This document shows positions 42,818 through 54,027 of a stretch of 64,000 nt of DNA, piece by piece. The position numbers were made by a program, and so were the translations under genes. Within the stretch, counting starts at the first letter, position 1. Each line of letters starts with the position of its first letter. Location of the stretch: assembly GCA_009763385.1 (NCBI GenBank), contig CM019822.1, positions 24,050,842 through 24,114,841 of the forward strand. Reading direction: 5' to 3'. The DNA is from Coix lacryma-jobi var. lacryma-jobi (lineage: Eukaryota; Streptophyta; Magnoliopsida; Poales; Poaceae). The notes beneath the pieces are model-generated. The model saw only the letters and a program-made list of their open reading frames with translations, did no database searches and had not been told where the DNA came from.

Positions 42818-43480
42818 GTTTTACTAGCTTGCAAGGTAGTAAGTATATCAAAAAAAATGTCCAACCAAACAGCTGCTTGAGATCTGCACGAAGCAATAAT
42901 GAACAGAGAATATTTAGCTCACTGAAGTAATTCTCTAGAAGTATAATCATTTGAATGGCTACCAAACAGAGAATATGACCAGCACGTAGTATCCGACATA
43001 GGAACATGCAAGATGGTAGCACCCTACCCTAGTAAGACCGAGTCTCATTCTCATGAGCATCAGCAATCTACAAAAACAACCGAGCAAGCAGAAAGCAAAC
43101 CAGTTGCTGGAATAGGATGGAAAGGATCTGACGGCTTAGGTAAATAGAGAAAAATTCACGAAAAGCCTGAATCCCAGCTGCGCTGCTATACGGGGCATTT
43201 CTCCAAACACCCCATGTGCGCGAAACGCAGAGCAAGCTCCCAAATCTCTGAGCTTCCCATCCCCTGCATACGCGAGCTACCGATATTACTCGATTCGATA
43301 CGAGTGGGCACTCCGATGCATGCGACCGTTCGAGTTGGGATCGAAGGGTGCTCACCTCGATATGGGAAGTGAGCGAGCTCCTGTTGGTCGCCGGCGGCCG
43401 CGCTTCAAGAGGGCGAGGAGGAGAAGAGCCGCCCTGTGTTTCCCCTCCTCCCCCTCCTACTCAAATGGCAGGCTCTATGG
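42818..43480 (-). other. Carrier gene 5' UTR and promoter region
   Basis: AT-rich sequence to about 43060, then GC-rich sequence with CCGCCGGC-like content at 43380-43560, typical of a grass promoter or leader. Short open frames on the plus strand here do not resemble a protein. Confidence 0.4.
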
Positions 43481-43639
43481 CGTCGTGGGAGCTTGGTCTC
43501 ACGTCCGCAGCATCTCCACGTCTCTCTGCTGGCTCGTTTCTCCAGCTCTTCCGAGGCCGCCGCCGCCCGCCCGACCGGCCTCCGCAGTCGGTGGTTTTCT
43601 TTCCAGCACTATTCTGCTTGGCCCGTTTGGATGCCCTTG

Positions 43640-45261
43640 AGATTTTGGGAATCGAATAAAAAAAATCCAGAGGTAATCCAAACCTAATGTCTTGTTAGCT
43701 GCACATAAATATTCTCCCCATGTCAAAATAAATGCCATTAGAAAACCGTATTTCTCTCACAAACACATTTCCCTAATGACATCTATTTAAAGACGGAAGG
43801 AGTACACCTCAATTTACGTGTCTTAGAGTGGATTAAAATATAACTTAAATTAAATTACACCTTAATTCCTTCTAGCTCATATAGATTATAGTGTATTTGT
43901 GTGCAACTAAATAAAGCCCGAGGGGTATTTTGGATGCCCGTTTCTGATTGAACGCAATGTTGAGGGGTATTTTGGAGAAGAGCTCTTTGAAATATCTAGA
44001 ATCCACAACTAAAAACCAAGGATTCCGACAGCAAGAGATTTTATTATCCAAAATCTTGATTCTAGAAATCTGGATTTTAAAATCCTATAGGATTCAGACG
44101 GGAGACCTCGGTTCTTCCCAGCGCGTGTTTGACGTTGATGTTTGAAACTTTTTTACATCGGACGGCTCTGGATTCGAGAATTTCAGCGTCACTGTGTTGG
44201 TGTGAAAACAAAAAATATTTTTCTCTCCAGCCAAACGTTAGAAAGATGGATAAGCCGGCCGAGATTGTTTGAGACCGCTTATTCTGCGGTGGCAACGAAA
44301 AGAATCAAACAATAGCAACGAAAGCCCTGTGGCCGCGATATTTCTTTCGAACGCACACAGCAACTATGCTTCTAAAAAAGCCCCATATAAGCTGTGGGCT
44401 ATAAATAATATTGTAAATTGTGGGCTGTAAAAAAAATAAAAGGTTGTGTTTGACATGGCTCCTAGATGTTTCGGCTCCTTAAAATTACTGTAGGGACACT
44501 GTTTGTCATTGTAACGCAGAGCTGTTTCGGATTTCAAGGTAGAAAAATGAATGAGAGAATTTCCTCATTGTCACCAAAATCTATACCAATTCCTTTATTG
44601 TTATTAAAAATTAAAAATTAATTTCCTCATTACCATTCATTTAGATATTTTGATTCTCTCATTGTTACTACAGTTGTATAGACATGTGTTATTTCCTTGA
44701 TTTCCATCAATATAGATAATTTGTTCCCTTAAATGCCATTGGCTGAAATAAAATACTGTTACGAGGTGTTCGTTACACGGGACTAACTCAGTGAGTATAG
44801 TTAATAACCAAATTTGATCAGTTTTTATAATCTAAGCTTGATAGTACTTAGACAATTTATTTTATCGAATTAATTAAATTTGAATTTATTTTGGTACTAT
44901 CTCTACTTATATTTTTTAATCTCTAATATCTATAAAATAATAATAATAGCAAAAGAAAGTAATGAGATAAAAGTTAAAAAATAAAACAAAAAAAATATTG
45001 GTCGAGCAGAGTTCTCAGCAAGGAGCAAATGCTATGCTCTGCTCGGCAAGGAGCAAATGCTTTGCTTTCGACCAAAAAAACAATGGTCAAGCTCTCGTAA
45101 GCATATTTTTTTTTGTCACGACCTGAGGCCTGTATGGGTACGAGGCACAAGTTTATTCTATTTTTAGGAAAGGAACGTAAGCATATACAATGTCACAAAA
45201 CAGCTGACGAACATCTATCTATCTCAGTGATGTAATAACTCATCTCACAGCGCCGGGGTTT
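43640..45261. other. Gene-free intergenic DNA
   Basis: Contains a short Stowaway-type MITE remnant at about 43721-43803 (CTCCCCATGTCAAAATAAATG ... GACGGAAGGAG). The rest is AT-rich; about 45005-45065 has a duplicated AAGGAGCAAATGCT phrase. No gene is seen. Confidence 0.55.
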
Positions 45262-46362
45262 TCAGTCTCCACGCCTCTTCCCCGGCGCTTGTTCATGGTT
45301 CCAGGCCCAGCGACTGCAGAAGAAGAAGAGCCTCCTCCACGGGATCCTCGGCAGCGCCAAGTTGAGAAACAGCCCGTACCGCCTGGCGGCGCTCGTCTGC
45401 CTCATCGTCGGCGCGGGGCAGCGCACGCAGTCTCTCGACTGCTCCAGGCTCACCTGCATTATTATTATTCGTCGCCATGGACGGACGTGCTGATGTTGAT
45501 GAGGTGCAGTATCAACTGAACTGAAACGAGTGTACTCGCGTGCAGCGTGCTTACGCTGGAGATGAACTTGAGGCCCAGCTTGAGCACGCCCTTGTACGTG
45601 CCGTCCTCGAGCACGACGTTGTACGCCGCCGGCTTCATCTGCAGGAACTCCAGCTCGCTGCCCTCGCTGATGATCTCGCCGACGTACACCCTGAAAATTA
45701 AGCGTCAATGGGGGTGTTGTTACTGAGCGATGTTTTTATTTTCATGTATATGGATGCAATTAATTGTTGCAGTGTTAGTTGTGTGCTCGGCGTATAGTAC
45801 CTGGTTTCGCCGATGGCGGTGTCTTGTATGAACTTGTCCATCTCCATGATCGTTAGCGTCACCTTCTCCAGCTCCTTGCGTTCGGCGTCCGTCAGTGCGA
45901 ACCTGAACTTCTCGTTCCACCAAATCTTTTTACCCCTACCTGCAGCAAATTAAATCACCATTGCCAGCTCCAACAGAACTCATCGATCAGGCACTCTACT
46001 GTTTTTTTTTTCCTTTTCTTTTGGGGGGCAAAGTAATATGATGGCTACTCCTTCTAGGATTTAGAACTAACACACCTATCATCAAAGGAACTGATTCATA
46101 CCTTGTGTGATTTTGCTCGTCACAATTTTGTCCCCGCACTCAATGGTCACGTAATGTCTTTTCGATCCTGGAAACAAGAAGATCAGCTGCGCGATGAGTC
46201 TAATATCATCATAATGTGCTCATAAGAAATTCAGCTTCTGAATCTGAAAACTGCAGGATGATGGTTGGGTTGTCACAGACGTCGCGGGTGGTGATGAGCA
46301 TGCTTGAGGCCCTCGGCGCTGACCAACAGAAGCTCCAAGACGCCTTCCCTAGTAGGCTCCAT
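45262..46362 (-). CDS. Small C2-domain protein (elicitor-responsive protein type)
   Basis: Five exons: 46362-46281, 46167-46102, 45939-45801, 45690-45555, 45453-45262; 615 bases, 204 residues, phases consistent. The sequence begins MEPTREGVLELLLVSAEGLK and has a single C2 beta-sandwich (HYVTIECGDK, KIWWNEKFRFAL, MEMDKFIQDTAIGE, VYVGEII, GVLKLGLKF). C2 domains bind phospholipid, often with calcium; the first calcium loop here is His/Arg-rich with few acidic residues, so calcium binding is doubtful. The last exon is uncertain: the AG at 45454-45455 gives a basic, hydrophobic tail ending KRRGD, while an AG six bases further in gives a different, acidic frame ending SLGLEP at about 45293. Intron 1 has an acceptable GTCTGT donor. 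Confidence 0.82.
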
Positions 46363-47589
46363 GGAGAACAAAAAAAGGCCAGAGAGAACAGAATGGAACA
46401 AGCTGGAATTTATAGCTGCGTGTGTCCAGGAGAGTTACTCCTGAAACTCCTACGAGCAATCAAACACGTTTAACAGCGCCAGGAGTTTCAACAGCGTGCC
46501 TTAAGAGGAACGCTTAATAATAAGCCATTACGTGCAACGCTACGCCACACGGAGAAGATATCACTTGGATTCGTATCTGAGCCCAGACTTGTTCTCATTA
46601 AGGACCCAGGTGACCTGTGAGCACAGCTTCTCTCTACTCGGGTCTTTGCAACCGGAGCATCCATTACATTTGCCCCAAAGAAACAATTCAATTACATAAA
46701 TAATGAATTTATAAGGACCTGTTTAGATCGATGAATTGAACCAGAATCGTGGAATTGAATTTGGCCCAATTCGTTTCCATGTGTTCAAAATCCCTTCAAT
46801 CGTTAGGTCAATCTCAATGGTGAGTTTCATTTTGTTGTTTACAAGACCGTCATGTCATATGAAATAAAATGAAACTTGAATGGAACTCTCCATTGAGAGT
46901 GAGAGTTTTATTCTAAAATTTTATAGACATTAAATTTCATGACTCATAGAGAGTTGGTATTCATGTCAAGAGACTCATTTACGCTTATGTGGCAGCATAT
47001 TTAATGCAAATGAAACCTCTATTGAGATTAGCCTTATTCGTTTAAGCTATAAGACGACTTTAATTCACACAAAGCAGTCGTAGAACAATATTTTTTCATA
47101 TTTCCTCTTAAAATAAATCAACTGTTTCAGCTTATCAGTCGGCTTATAAATCCTGCCGAACAACAGTGACATTGACAGTCCATCTTCTACCTCGGCGGTG
47201 GTCATCACCGCTCAATAGTGAAGACATAGGTTGTTTTCTAGGTCAGCTAATTCATTTAATTTATCTTTTGTTCTAAATTTATTTAATTTTTGATTATTTA
47301 ATTTGTTACACACAATTTATGTAATAATGTTTTACACAAAGCCTCTAACTTATTTTAGTAAGTTTTGGATTGACCTAATAACTCAAAATATATGTCTAAG
47401 GCTGTCTCTAATAGGAGATCTATTTAGAAACCTAAACCCAAACATATGCCTAATACACTGATGAAGTTTAACGAGCAGGCCTCTTCATAGCGACTCTTTT
47501 TTTTTTTTTTTGGACGACGCAGTAGACCTGAGGTGCACGGCGCACCGCGCACGCTTGCACTCTCGCTCATTCACAACGCGCAACCAAAC
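46363..47589. other. Intergenic region between divergent C2 and 47590 genes
   Basis: Contains a Tourist-like MITE (46806-47033). The remainder is AT-rich; a T-run at 47491-47510 lies about 80 bases before the next ATG. No further gene. Confidence 0.6.
46806..47033. mobile_element. Tourist-like MITE
   Basis: 228 bases; ends GGTCAATCTCAATGGTGAG / CCTCTATTGAGATTAGCC, TTA on both sides. Confidence 0.85.
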
Positions 47590-50500
47590 ATGGCCGCTCC
47601 AACCGCCGCCGCCGTCGACACCACCGCCCCGCCTCCTCCTCCTCCTCCCTCGGCGGAGCCCGCGGCTGCACCCGCACCGGATCAAAAGGTCTCTCCTCCT
47701 CCTCCTGCCCCTCAGCCTGATGCGCCCGTGCCCGTGCCCGCGCCAGCGCCGAGGAAGCGCAAGCTCGATGAAGCGGGGTTCCACACCTCCGAATACTACA
47801 AGATCCGTGCCATCATCGCCGACCTCCGTGTCCGCTTCGTCCAGGTTCACACTCAATATCCTTTTTCTTTGTATACAAAACCCCCTAATTTTTCAACAGG
47901 CTAGTTGATGTACTCTTGTGGAGAAGGCAGAGTTGGTAACTGTAGCTAAAGCTTCTGAAAATCTGGGGCTGGGGAAAAATCCAGGCTACATGATAATAGA
48001 ACAACCTTTTAGGCTTTTAGCGAATTCGAGTATCTTTTGCCTGCTACTGTATGCAGTGTAGTTTCTCGTGTTATGAAATAATATAATTTATTCTGAATTG
48101 CTGTATATCCTTTTTTGAAGGTTTACCAAGCTACTGATTTTCGCAACACGGATGCAGCTCGTGAGATTTTGAAAGGTATATAAATGAAACCTAATTTTCT
48201 GTCTTGTTAGGATGGCGATTGTTGTTCAGTTGAAGGGATTTGACCCAAATCTACGTTTAGTACTGAAAATGAATAGCCTTTAGTGGATCCACAATCCAGA
48301 GCTCGCGATTTGCATAACTTGACTGTAACACACTAACACCTGAGATGAAGAGTGCCAAACCATAGTTGATATTGAATCAGCTGCTCAATGACAAGTGGGT
48401 CTATGAGTCATGGGACCCAGGTGGAGAGCCACACCAAGTCTACAAGTGCCAAGGGCCAGATGAAAGAGCCAGAACAGAAAATATTTCGGAAACACAAAAC
48501 GAGGTCAGGAAGGCGATCTTCCTCCTGGTCACTGAGATCCCCTCCTCTGATTCCCTCCTGTGATTGCTCACGCCACCAGTTTGATCTTGCTGGTGGCCAC
48601 GGGTGTGACATTGACCCAGCTGTGTCCTTGGTGCTGATCCTCACACCGTTGCTGGCGAGGCTGTTGCTGTGGAGGTCAGTTAGGTTGAAATCCAGCATAA
48701 AATCTTATCCCTTGTTCCATTTGTTCAAGATCTTTGGGTGGTATAGGCAGGAGGTGAAGACTTAAAAGACAGCAGCCAGAGTTGTCAAATCTATGAGCAC
48801 TGCTCCCATGGAGACTTGACAAAACTTAGGGCGTACACATGGTGGTGGGTGTCACGCTCGTGATGGGGAGGCGACATATCATGGTGCAAATGGCATAGAA
48901 GTCGACAGGCGAGTGATTTTAAATGGGTTGCTGACCGCTTACCAGTTTGGGCGGGAGATTTGAAGAGAGTGTGAGTTGTTGGAGGAAAGAATTTAATGTC
49001 ATAAGTAGATTTACATGCAATCATTTTAAACTTTTAGATGAGATGTGTCAGCGGTGCATGACTTCCAATTCTCCAATTAGAAGACGTAATAAATACTGAA
49101 TTATTAAAACTAAAATGGGTACTGACGTACTGTTATAAGAAGTATAGATCATAGAATAAATATTCCTTTTTTGTTATAGGCTAGCAGCCTAGCAACTACA
49201 AACCCTGAGCCATTGAGCTTAGTAATTCGGTCGCAGTCTTGTATTTTTCTCGTGTCTCATCTCTTTAGCCATAACACTATGATCAACCTTAATAATGGTA
49301 AAATATTCTAGCATCGTTTCTGCTGATGTATAAGCATGCCTGTTTTTGGACTGGTAAAATTGGTGTCATGTGGTTGCGTGTCAAGAAAATGTTGGCTCTG
49401 CAATTAGAAATTGGTGGTACCAACAACCCAAGGCGGGCAACTTAGGGTTGATCCAAGAAAGCTAGGGTAAAAGGCCTGATAACTTAGCATGAAAACAGAG
49501 GTGAGTACGTGAGGTGAAGGAGAGCTGTTCTATTTAGTCTTATGAAAAATCTTTGCAATCATGAAGCGTAAATAGTAGATCCTATAGGTAAAGGAAAGAT
49601 GTAACCAATGCTAAAAGCAAAGTTTTTGAAACTATAATTTTTACGTATGGCTTGGTATTGTGGCCACACTGAGGAGGTTTGAAACTTTTTTCTCTCTCTA
49701 GGATCACTGCTAGGCAATGAACTAGTTGAAGAGGAAGATGCACCAATCTGGCTACTTGTAATCTTAGTGTTTTATAATATGTAAACAGTCGTCGATGCAT
49801 TGCACTCTGCACTTCATTTGGCTAGTTGTGTACACAAATACACAATGGTGTCTTAGGAGATGTTTGTTAATCAATTTTGTTGTGAGGCACTTTCTGCTGT
49901 TGATTTGTTGCTAGCGCATTCTAGGTTTGATGTAGCCTCTGCCTTCCGTAACAGTATTGTGCATCAAATGATGTAACTCATTTGCATCTCTACTTATAAC
50001 TTGACTTTCATAACTTTCCATATGACATACAAAATCTTGCATGCACACACATGATTTACACACATTGTACATCCTTCTTCCCTATTTTTTACTTATTTTA
50101 TTTTGTACTGGTAAAAAATAAAATAAAAATTTATCCACAGAACTGCTAAGCATACGATGGATGTTCTTTAACTATATTTTCAGTAGGTAATTTCTTTATC
50201 ACTCAATTTAGTAATGATGTTTGTCAGGCTTTGTTATTCATTGTGAAAATAAGCAACCTGAAGTCTCATGTTCAGTTCAGTAGGTACTATGTACATTTGT
50301 TTGTTAACATGGCTTGATCAGTTGATCTTATACACATATGCTTGTCATGTGTTTTAGAAATAAATGTGGTCATGGATCTATCCAAGAAAATGAGGCTCAA
50401 GCTTGGCGCTACTTCTGAACCTGTGAAACCACTGGAGAAACCTTCAGCTGGTTTTGTGAAGGATGGGCTTGTGAAACCATCAGAGAAGCCTTCAGCTGGA

Positions 50501-50740
50501 CCTGTGACAGAAGAGCCTGTGAAGCCACCAGAGAAGCCTTCAGCTGGACCTGTGAAGGACGAGCCTGTGAAACCATCGGAGAAGCCTTCTGCGGAACCTG
50601 TGAAAAATGAACCCACTGAACCAGCTCCAGCTGGAGAAAACAATCAAGCTCCCGGGGTAAGCCAGACTACAATTTCTCCAAATAATGCAGGTGTTGGTGC
50701 ACCAGTAGTCAAGCATGATAACTCAGAGCCGCAGAAGTGA
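47590..50740 (+). CDS. Conserved plant protein of unknown function with Pro/Lys/Glu repeats
   Basis: Three exons: 47590-47844, 48121-48175, 50358-50740; 693 bases, 230 residues. ATG 47590 (MAAPTAAAVD) was chosen; an in-frame ATG at 47533 is possible. The N-terminus is Pro/Ala-rich (low complexity), then a basic KRKLDE motif that could act in nuclear import, then a helical stretch EYYKIRAIIADLRVRFVQ continuing over the splice junctions as VYQATDFRNTDAAREILK and MDLSKKMRLKLG. The last exon has four to five copies of a 12-14 residue unit, EPVKPSEKPSAGPVKD-like. I do not recognise the family. Codon phase works across both introns, and intron 2 is long (about 2.2 kb). Confidence 0.75.
48176..50357 (+). 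other. Long intron 2 of the 47590 gene
   Basis: No coding exon or clear transposon end is recognised. Short open frames (for example 48366-48765) overlap each other in several frames and look fortuitous. Confidence 0.55.
50400..50635 (+). repeat. Coding minisatellite (EKPSAGPV repeat)
   Basis: Repeated GAGAAGCCTTCAGCTGGACC-type units of 36-42 bases encode the Pro/Lys/Glu repeat of the unknown protein. Confidence 0.88.
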
Positions 50741-52427
50741 AGATGGTAGAGGAAACCCAAAGTCCCGATCCATTGAGATGGCATATCATGCAGATCTGCT
50801 CGGCAAAAATGTAGAGTGACCGGTGGATCCCGTTATGGGCTCAGATTATCTTGCCTCTCCTGTAGGTAAAATTGCTTGCTTTGGGCTAATCGATGAAGAG
50901 TGGTGGGCATATCAAGATCCAAATTAGATTATATTCAGTTGTTCACATTCATTCATTCTGTACTGTGTTGCTAATTGCCATGGATAATTTAATCTTCAAA
51001 TAGTTGCTCTGTAACTGGATCATTTATAGATCACATTGCCCTGTTGTACGAAGTATTAGCCAGTCAATTTAAGTCGTGCTTGAGAAGATGTGATGGAATG
51101 TTCAGTGTCTCGTCAGGATTTTAACCCTATCGCTTACTATGTCTGTTGCATGTACCGTTGCGACCAGCCAGCCGATACAGATCACTACGATCTTTTGCAG
51201 CATTTTCTTATGACACGTCTGACAATGCAGAATTGCTGGCACACGGAATGTACATTCAAGATGATCAGTAGCAGAAATGGATCCACCAAGTACTTGGCAT
51301 CTGATCATGTATCGTATTCGCTTGGCTCAACCAGGAACCAGCAGAGGGCTGCATGCAGCAAGCCATCAAGGGGGCCATCAAGTAGGTGCGAGGAGTGGAG
51401 GGCGCATTTTTTTTTTTTTTCCACACGCATGTATGCTCATAAACGTACACTTAACGTCTTAACCTCACCCATTTGAATCTAGGCATACAAACTCTACTCA
51501 CGTGAACATTTCTGATACACCGGTCCTATCTGGAATTGTGTCAAGAATAACGTCTATGCCTGAGCCGAAGCTCAGACACAAATGAAATGGTTTTACCACG
51601 GGGGAGCCAACCATTTCCTTAACACAAAACACGACTGACTAGAATTAGCATAGATGAGGACGATAGAAACATATGCTAGGAGAGGCCTATCTACCTTATT
51701 TTCTATATAGTCTTTTTCTTTTAAGCTTTAGTGACTATATAAACCTATAAAAAAAGCTTAGGAAGGCCTCCATAGACCCGCCCCTGGTAATGGGGGCTCG
51801 AGGCCCGGTTGATCTGATGTTAGATCCGTACCTGTCAATTTCTCATGGAGACCGTGCAATGGTTGAGTAGTTGTTGTATCTCGAGGGGGTAGTCGTTGAT
51901 GTTTTGTTCCATCCAGTTCAATGATAACTTATGTCACTACTCTTGAGTCTTGACTTAATTATTTCTCTTTATCTTACTATTTTGGCCCAATAGGTCCAAC
52001 AAAGGCTCTATTCGGTAGGCTATGGCTGATTTGTATGACAGATTTTTTTGTAAGAGACAAAAAAAAACATTGTTTCATAACTGAAAAGTATGATAGATTT
52101 TGACTGATTTACCTAACCAAACAGAGATACTCCCATAATGCCGAACCAGCCTAATTGTCATGGTGTTTGTTTTAGCGATATGCAGGCTAGAGTCATTTCT
52201 GCGGGAGAATATTTCTCTCAAAATGTGGTAAGTTGAACTTTCAACATTCATGATCGATCTCACTTAGATTATGCAATTACGGTAATCGAGTTTTTATATC
52301 AAAATAATAACCCATCGTAAATCAATCCTATGTTTAGATCAAAATTTGATTATATAAATCTAACTATTATTAATAATCACATGTATCCAAACAGGGCTAA
52401 CACATTTTGACACTAAGAATCTCTACA
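50741..52427. other. 3' UTR and gene-free intergenic DNA
   Basis: The first few hundred bases are likely 3' UTR. A T-run at 51408-51420 followed by CACACGCATGTATGCTCAT to about 51610 resembles the end of a retroposon-like repeat, unclassified. Nothing else seen. Confidence 0.45.
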
Positions 52428-53690
52428 ACTAAAACATTTGTAAGTATTCCTTTCACAGGCTATACCAAACCTGCATGCATCCAGGGCCACCCGGCGATTT
52501 AAATCTACTTCCTCCAATCACTCTCCTTCCAAGATTTGCATGAATCGACTCAGCCAAAAATATAGATACCTACTTTAAACTGCAAAGGATGAAAAAAAAG
52601 CGCCAACCACATCCTGGTCAAATAGGAAAAAAAGAAAATAAAAAAGATACATTAAGATCGTTCACGATCTCTCCTTCCTAAAATCACGTTCCCATCTTTT
52701 AATTACCACACACCATATAGATAAATAGAATAAAAATAATATAAAAATAAAAATTAATTTTATTAAAACGACAATCGCCTATGATCTTCTTTCTACCACG
52801 CTCATGCTCTATTTGATCCGGCAGCCGTGGTCGGTGGCATGATTCTTTATATTAGAATAAAATCAGAATAAATTGATAGGACAAAACTATACATATCTCT
52901 ATATTATAACTAAAACATTTGTAAGTAGGCAACGTATGCTATACAAACTCTCTTCCCATACAAACTACGACCACCACCGTTAGATCGTCATCCGATGGCT
53001 GCAACCAAGGGTGGGAATCATTAGCAAATAGGCCCCCCGGCCGCTGCTGCGCTCTGCTGCCGCGCCCTGCTGCCATGATAGCATACGTTGATAATGATTC
53101 CCACCCTTGGTTGCAGCCATCGGATGACGATCTAACGGTGGTGGTCGTAGTTTGTATAGTTTGTATGGGAAGAGAGTTTGTATAGCATACGTTGCCTTGT
53201 AAATATTCTTTCCATAGGCTACACCAAATCTGCATGCATCCAGGACCACCCGGCGATTTGAATCTACTTCCTCCGATCACGCTCCTTCCAAGATTTGCAT
53301 GAATCGACCCAACAAAAATATAAATACCTACTTTAAACTGCAAAGGATGAGAAAAAAGCGTCAATCACATCCTGGCCAAATAGGAAAAAAAAGAAAATAA
53401 AAAAGATACATTAAGGACGTTCACGATCTCTCATTCCTAAAATCACGTTCCCATCCTTTAATTACCACACACACCATACAAATAAATAGAATAAAAATAA
53501 TATAAAAATATAATATAAAAATAAAAATTAATTTCATCAAACTGACAATCGCCTATGATCTTCTTCTTACCACACTCATGCTCTATTTCACTCATGCTCT
53601 ATTTGATCCAGAAGTCGTGGTATGTAGCATGATTCTTTATATTAAAATAAAATCAGAATAAATTGAGACAAAACTGTACATAAAGGGAGC
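52428..53690. repeat. About 480-bp tandem duplication, second copy interrupted
   Basis: Copy 1 (about 52428-52905) and copy 2 (about 52906-53690) share ACTAAAACATTTGTAAGTA, GCATGCATCCAGG, CACCCGGCGATTT and GACAATCGCCTATGATCTTC in the same order. Copy 2 is longer because a 269-base foldback element sits in it at 52928-53196. Confidence 0.9.
52928..53196. mobile_element. Foldback MITE, Mutator-like
   Basis: Arms of about 95 and 105 bases are almost perfectly complementary (GGCAACGTATGCTATACAAAC ... GTTTGTATAGCATACGTTGCC), differing mainly by a 9-base TATACAAAC-type duplication in the right arm. The loop is about 70 bases. Flanks TTGTAAGTA and TTGTAAATA form a 9-base target duplication with one change, the Mutator size. 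The empty site is visible in copy 1 of the surrounding duplication. Confidence 0.85.
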
Positions 53691-53696
53691 AAGGAT

Positions 53697-54027
53697 GTGT
53701 TCGTTTCTTGGCAAAAAAAATTAGTCTGTCGCGTCAAATTTACTCTATTAAAAATAAACTAATTATAAAAACTAATTACAACGCCATATACTAATTAATA
53801 AGACGAATGTATTAAGGTAAATTAATTCATCATTAGTGAATGTTTACTGTGGCATCATATTGTCAAATCATGAACTAATTAAGTTTAATAGATTCGCCTC
53901 GTGAATTAGTCTCCGGCTGATAAATTAGTTTTTAATCAGTATATTTTTAATAGACTAAACTAGAGCCGCGATATTCGATATGACAGACAAAAAAAAAATT
54001 TATCTTGGAAACTAACATGCCCCAAGA
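53697..54027. mobile_element. MITE-like repeat
   Basis: Ends GTGTTCGTTTCTTGGCAAA and ATCTTGGAAACTAACATGCC are roughly inverted. The interior has AATTAGTCTCCGGCTGATAAAT. Probably hAT-like; exact ends uncertain. Confidence 0.6.

Noticed and set aside
43320..43687. Possible plus-strand gene upstream of the carrier
   Set aside because: Three overlapping frames are open, as expected of GC-rich leader DNA; none resembles a protein.
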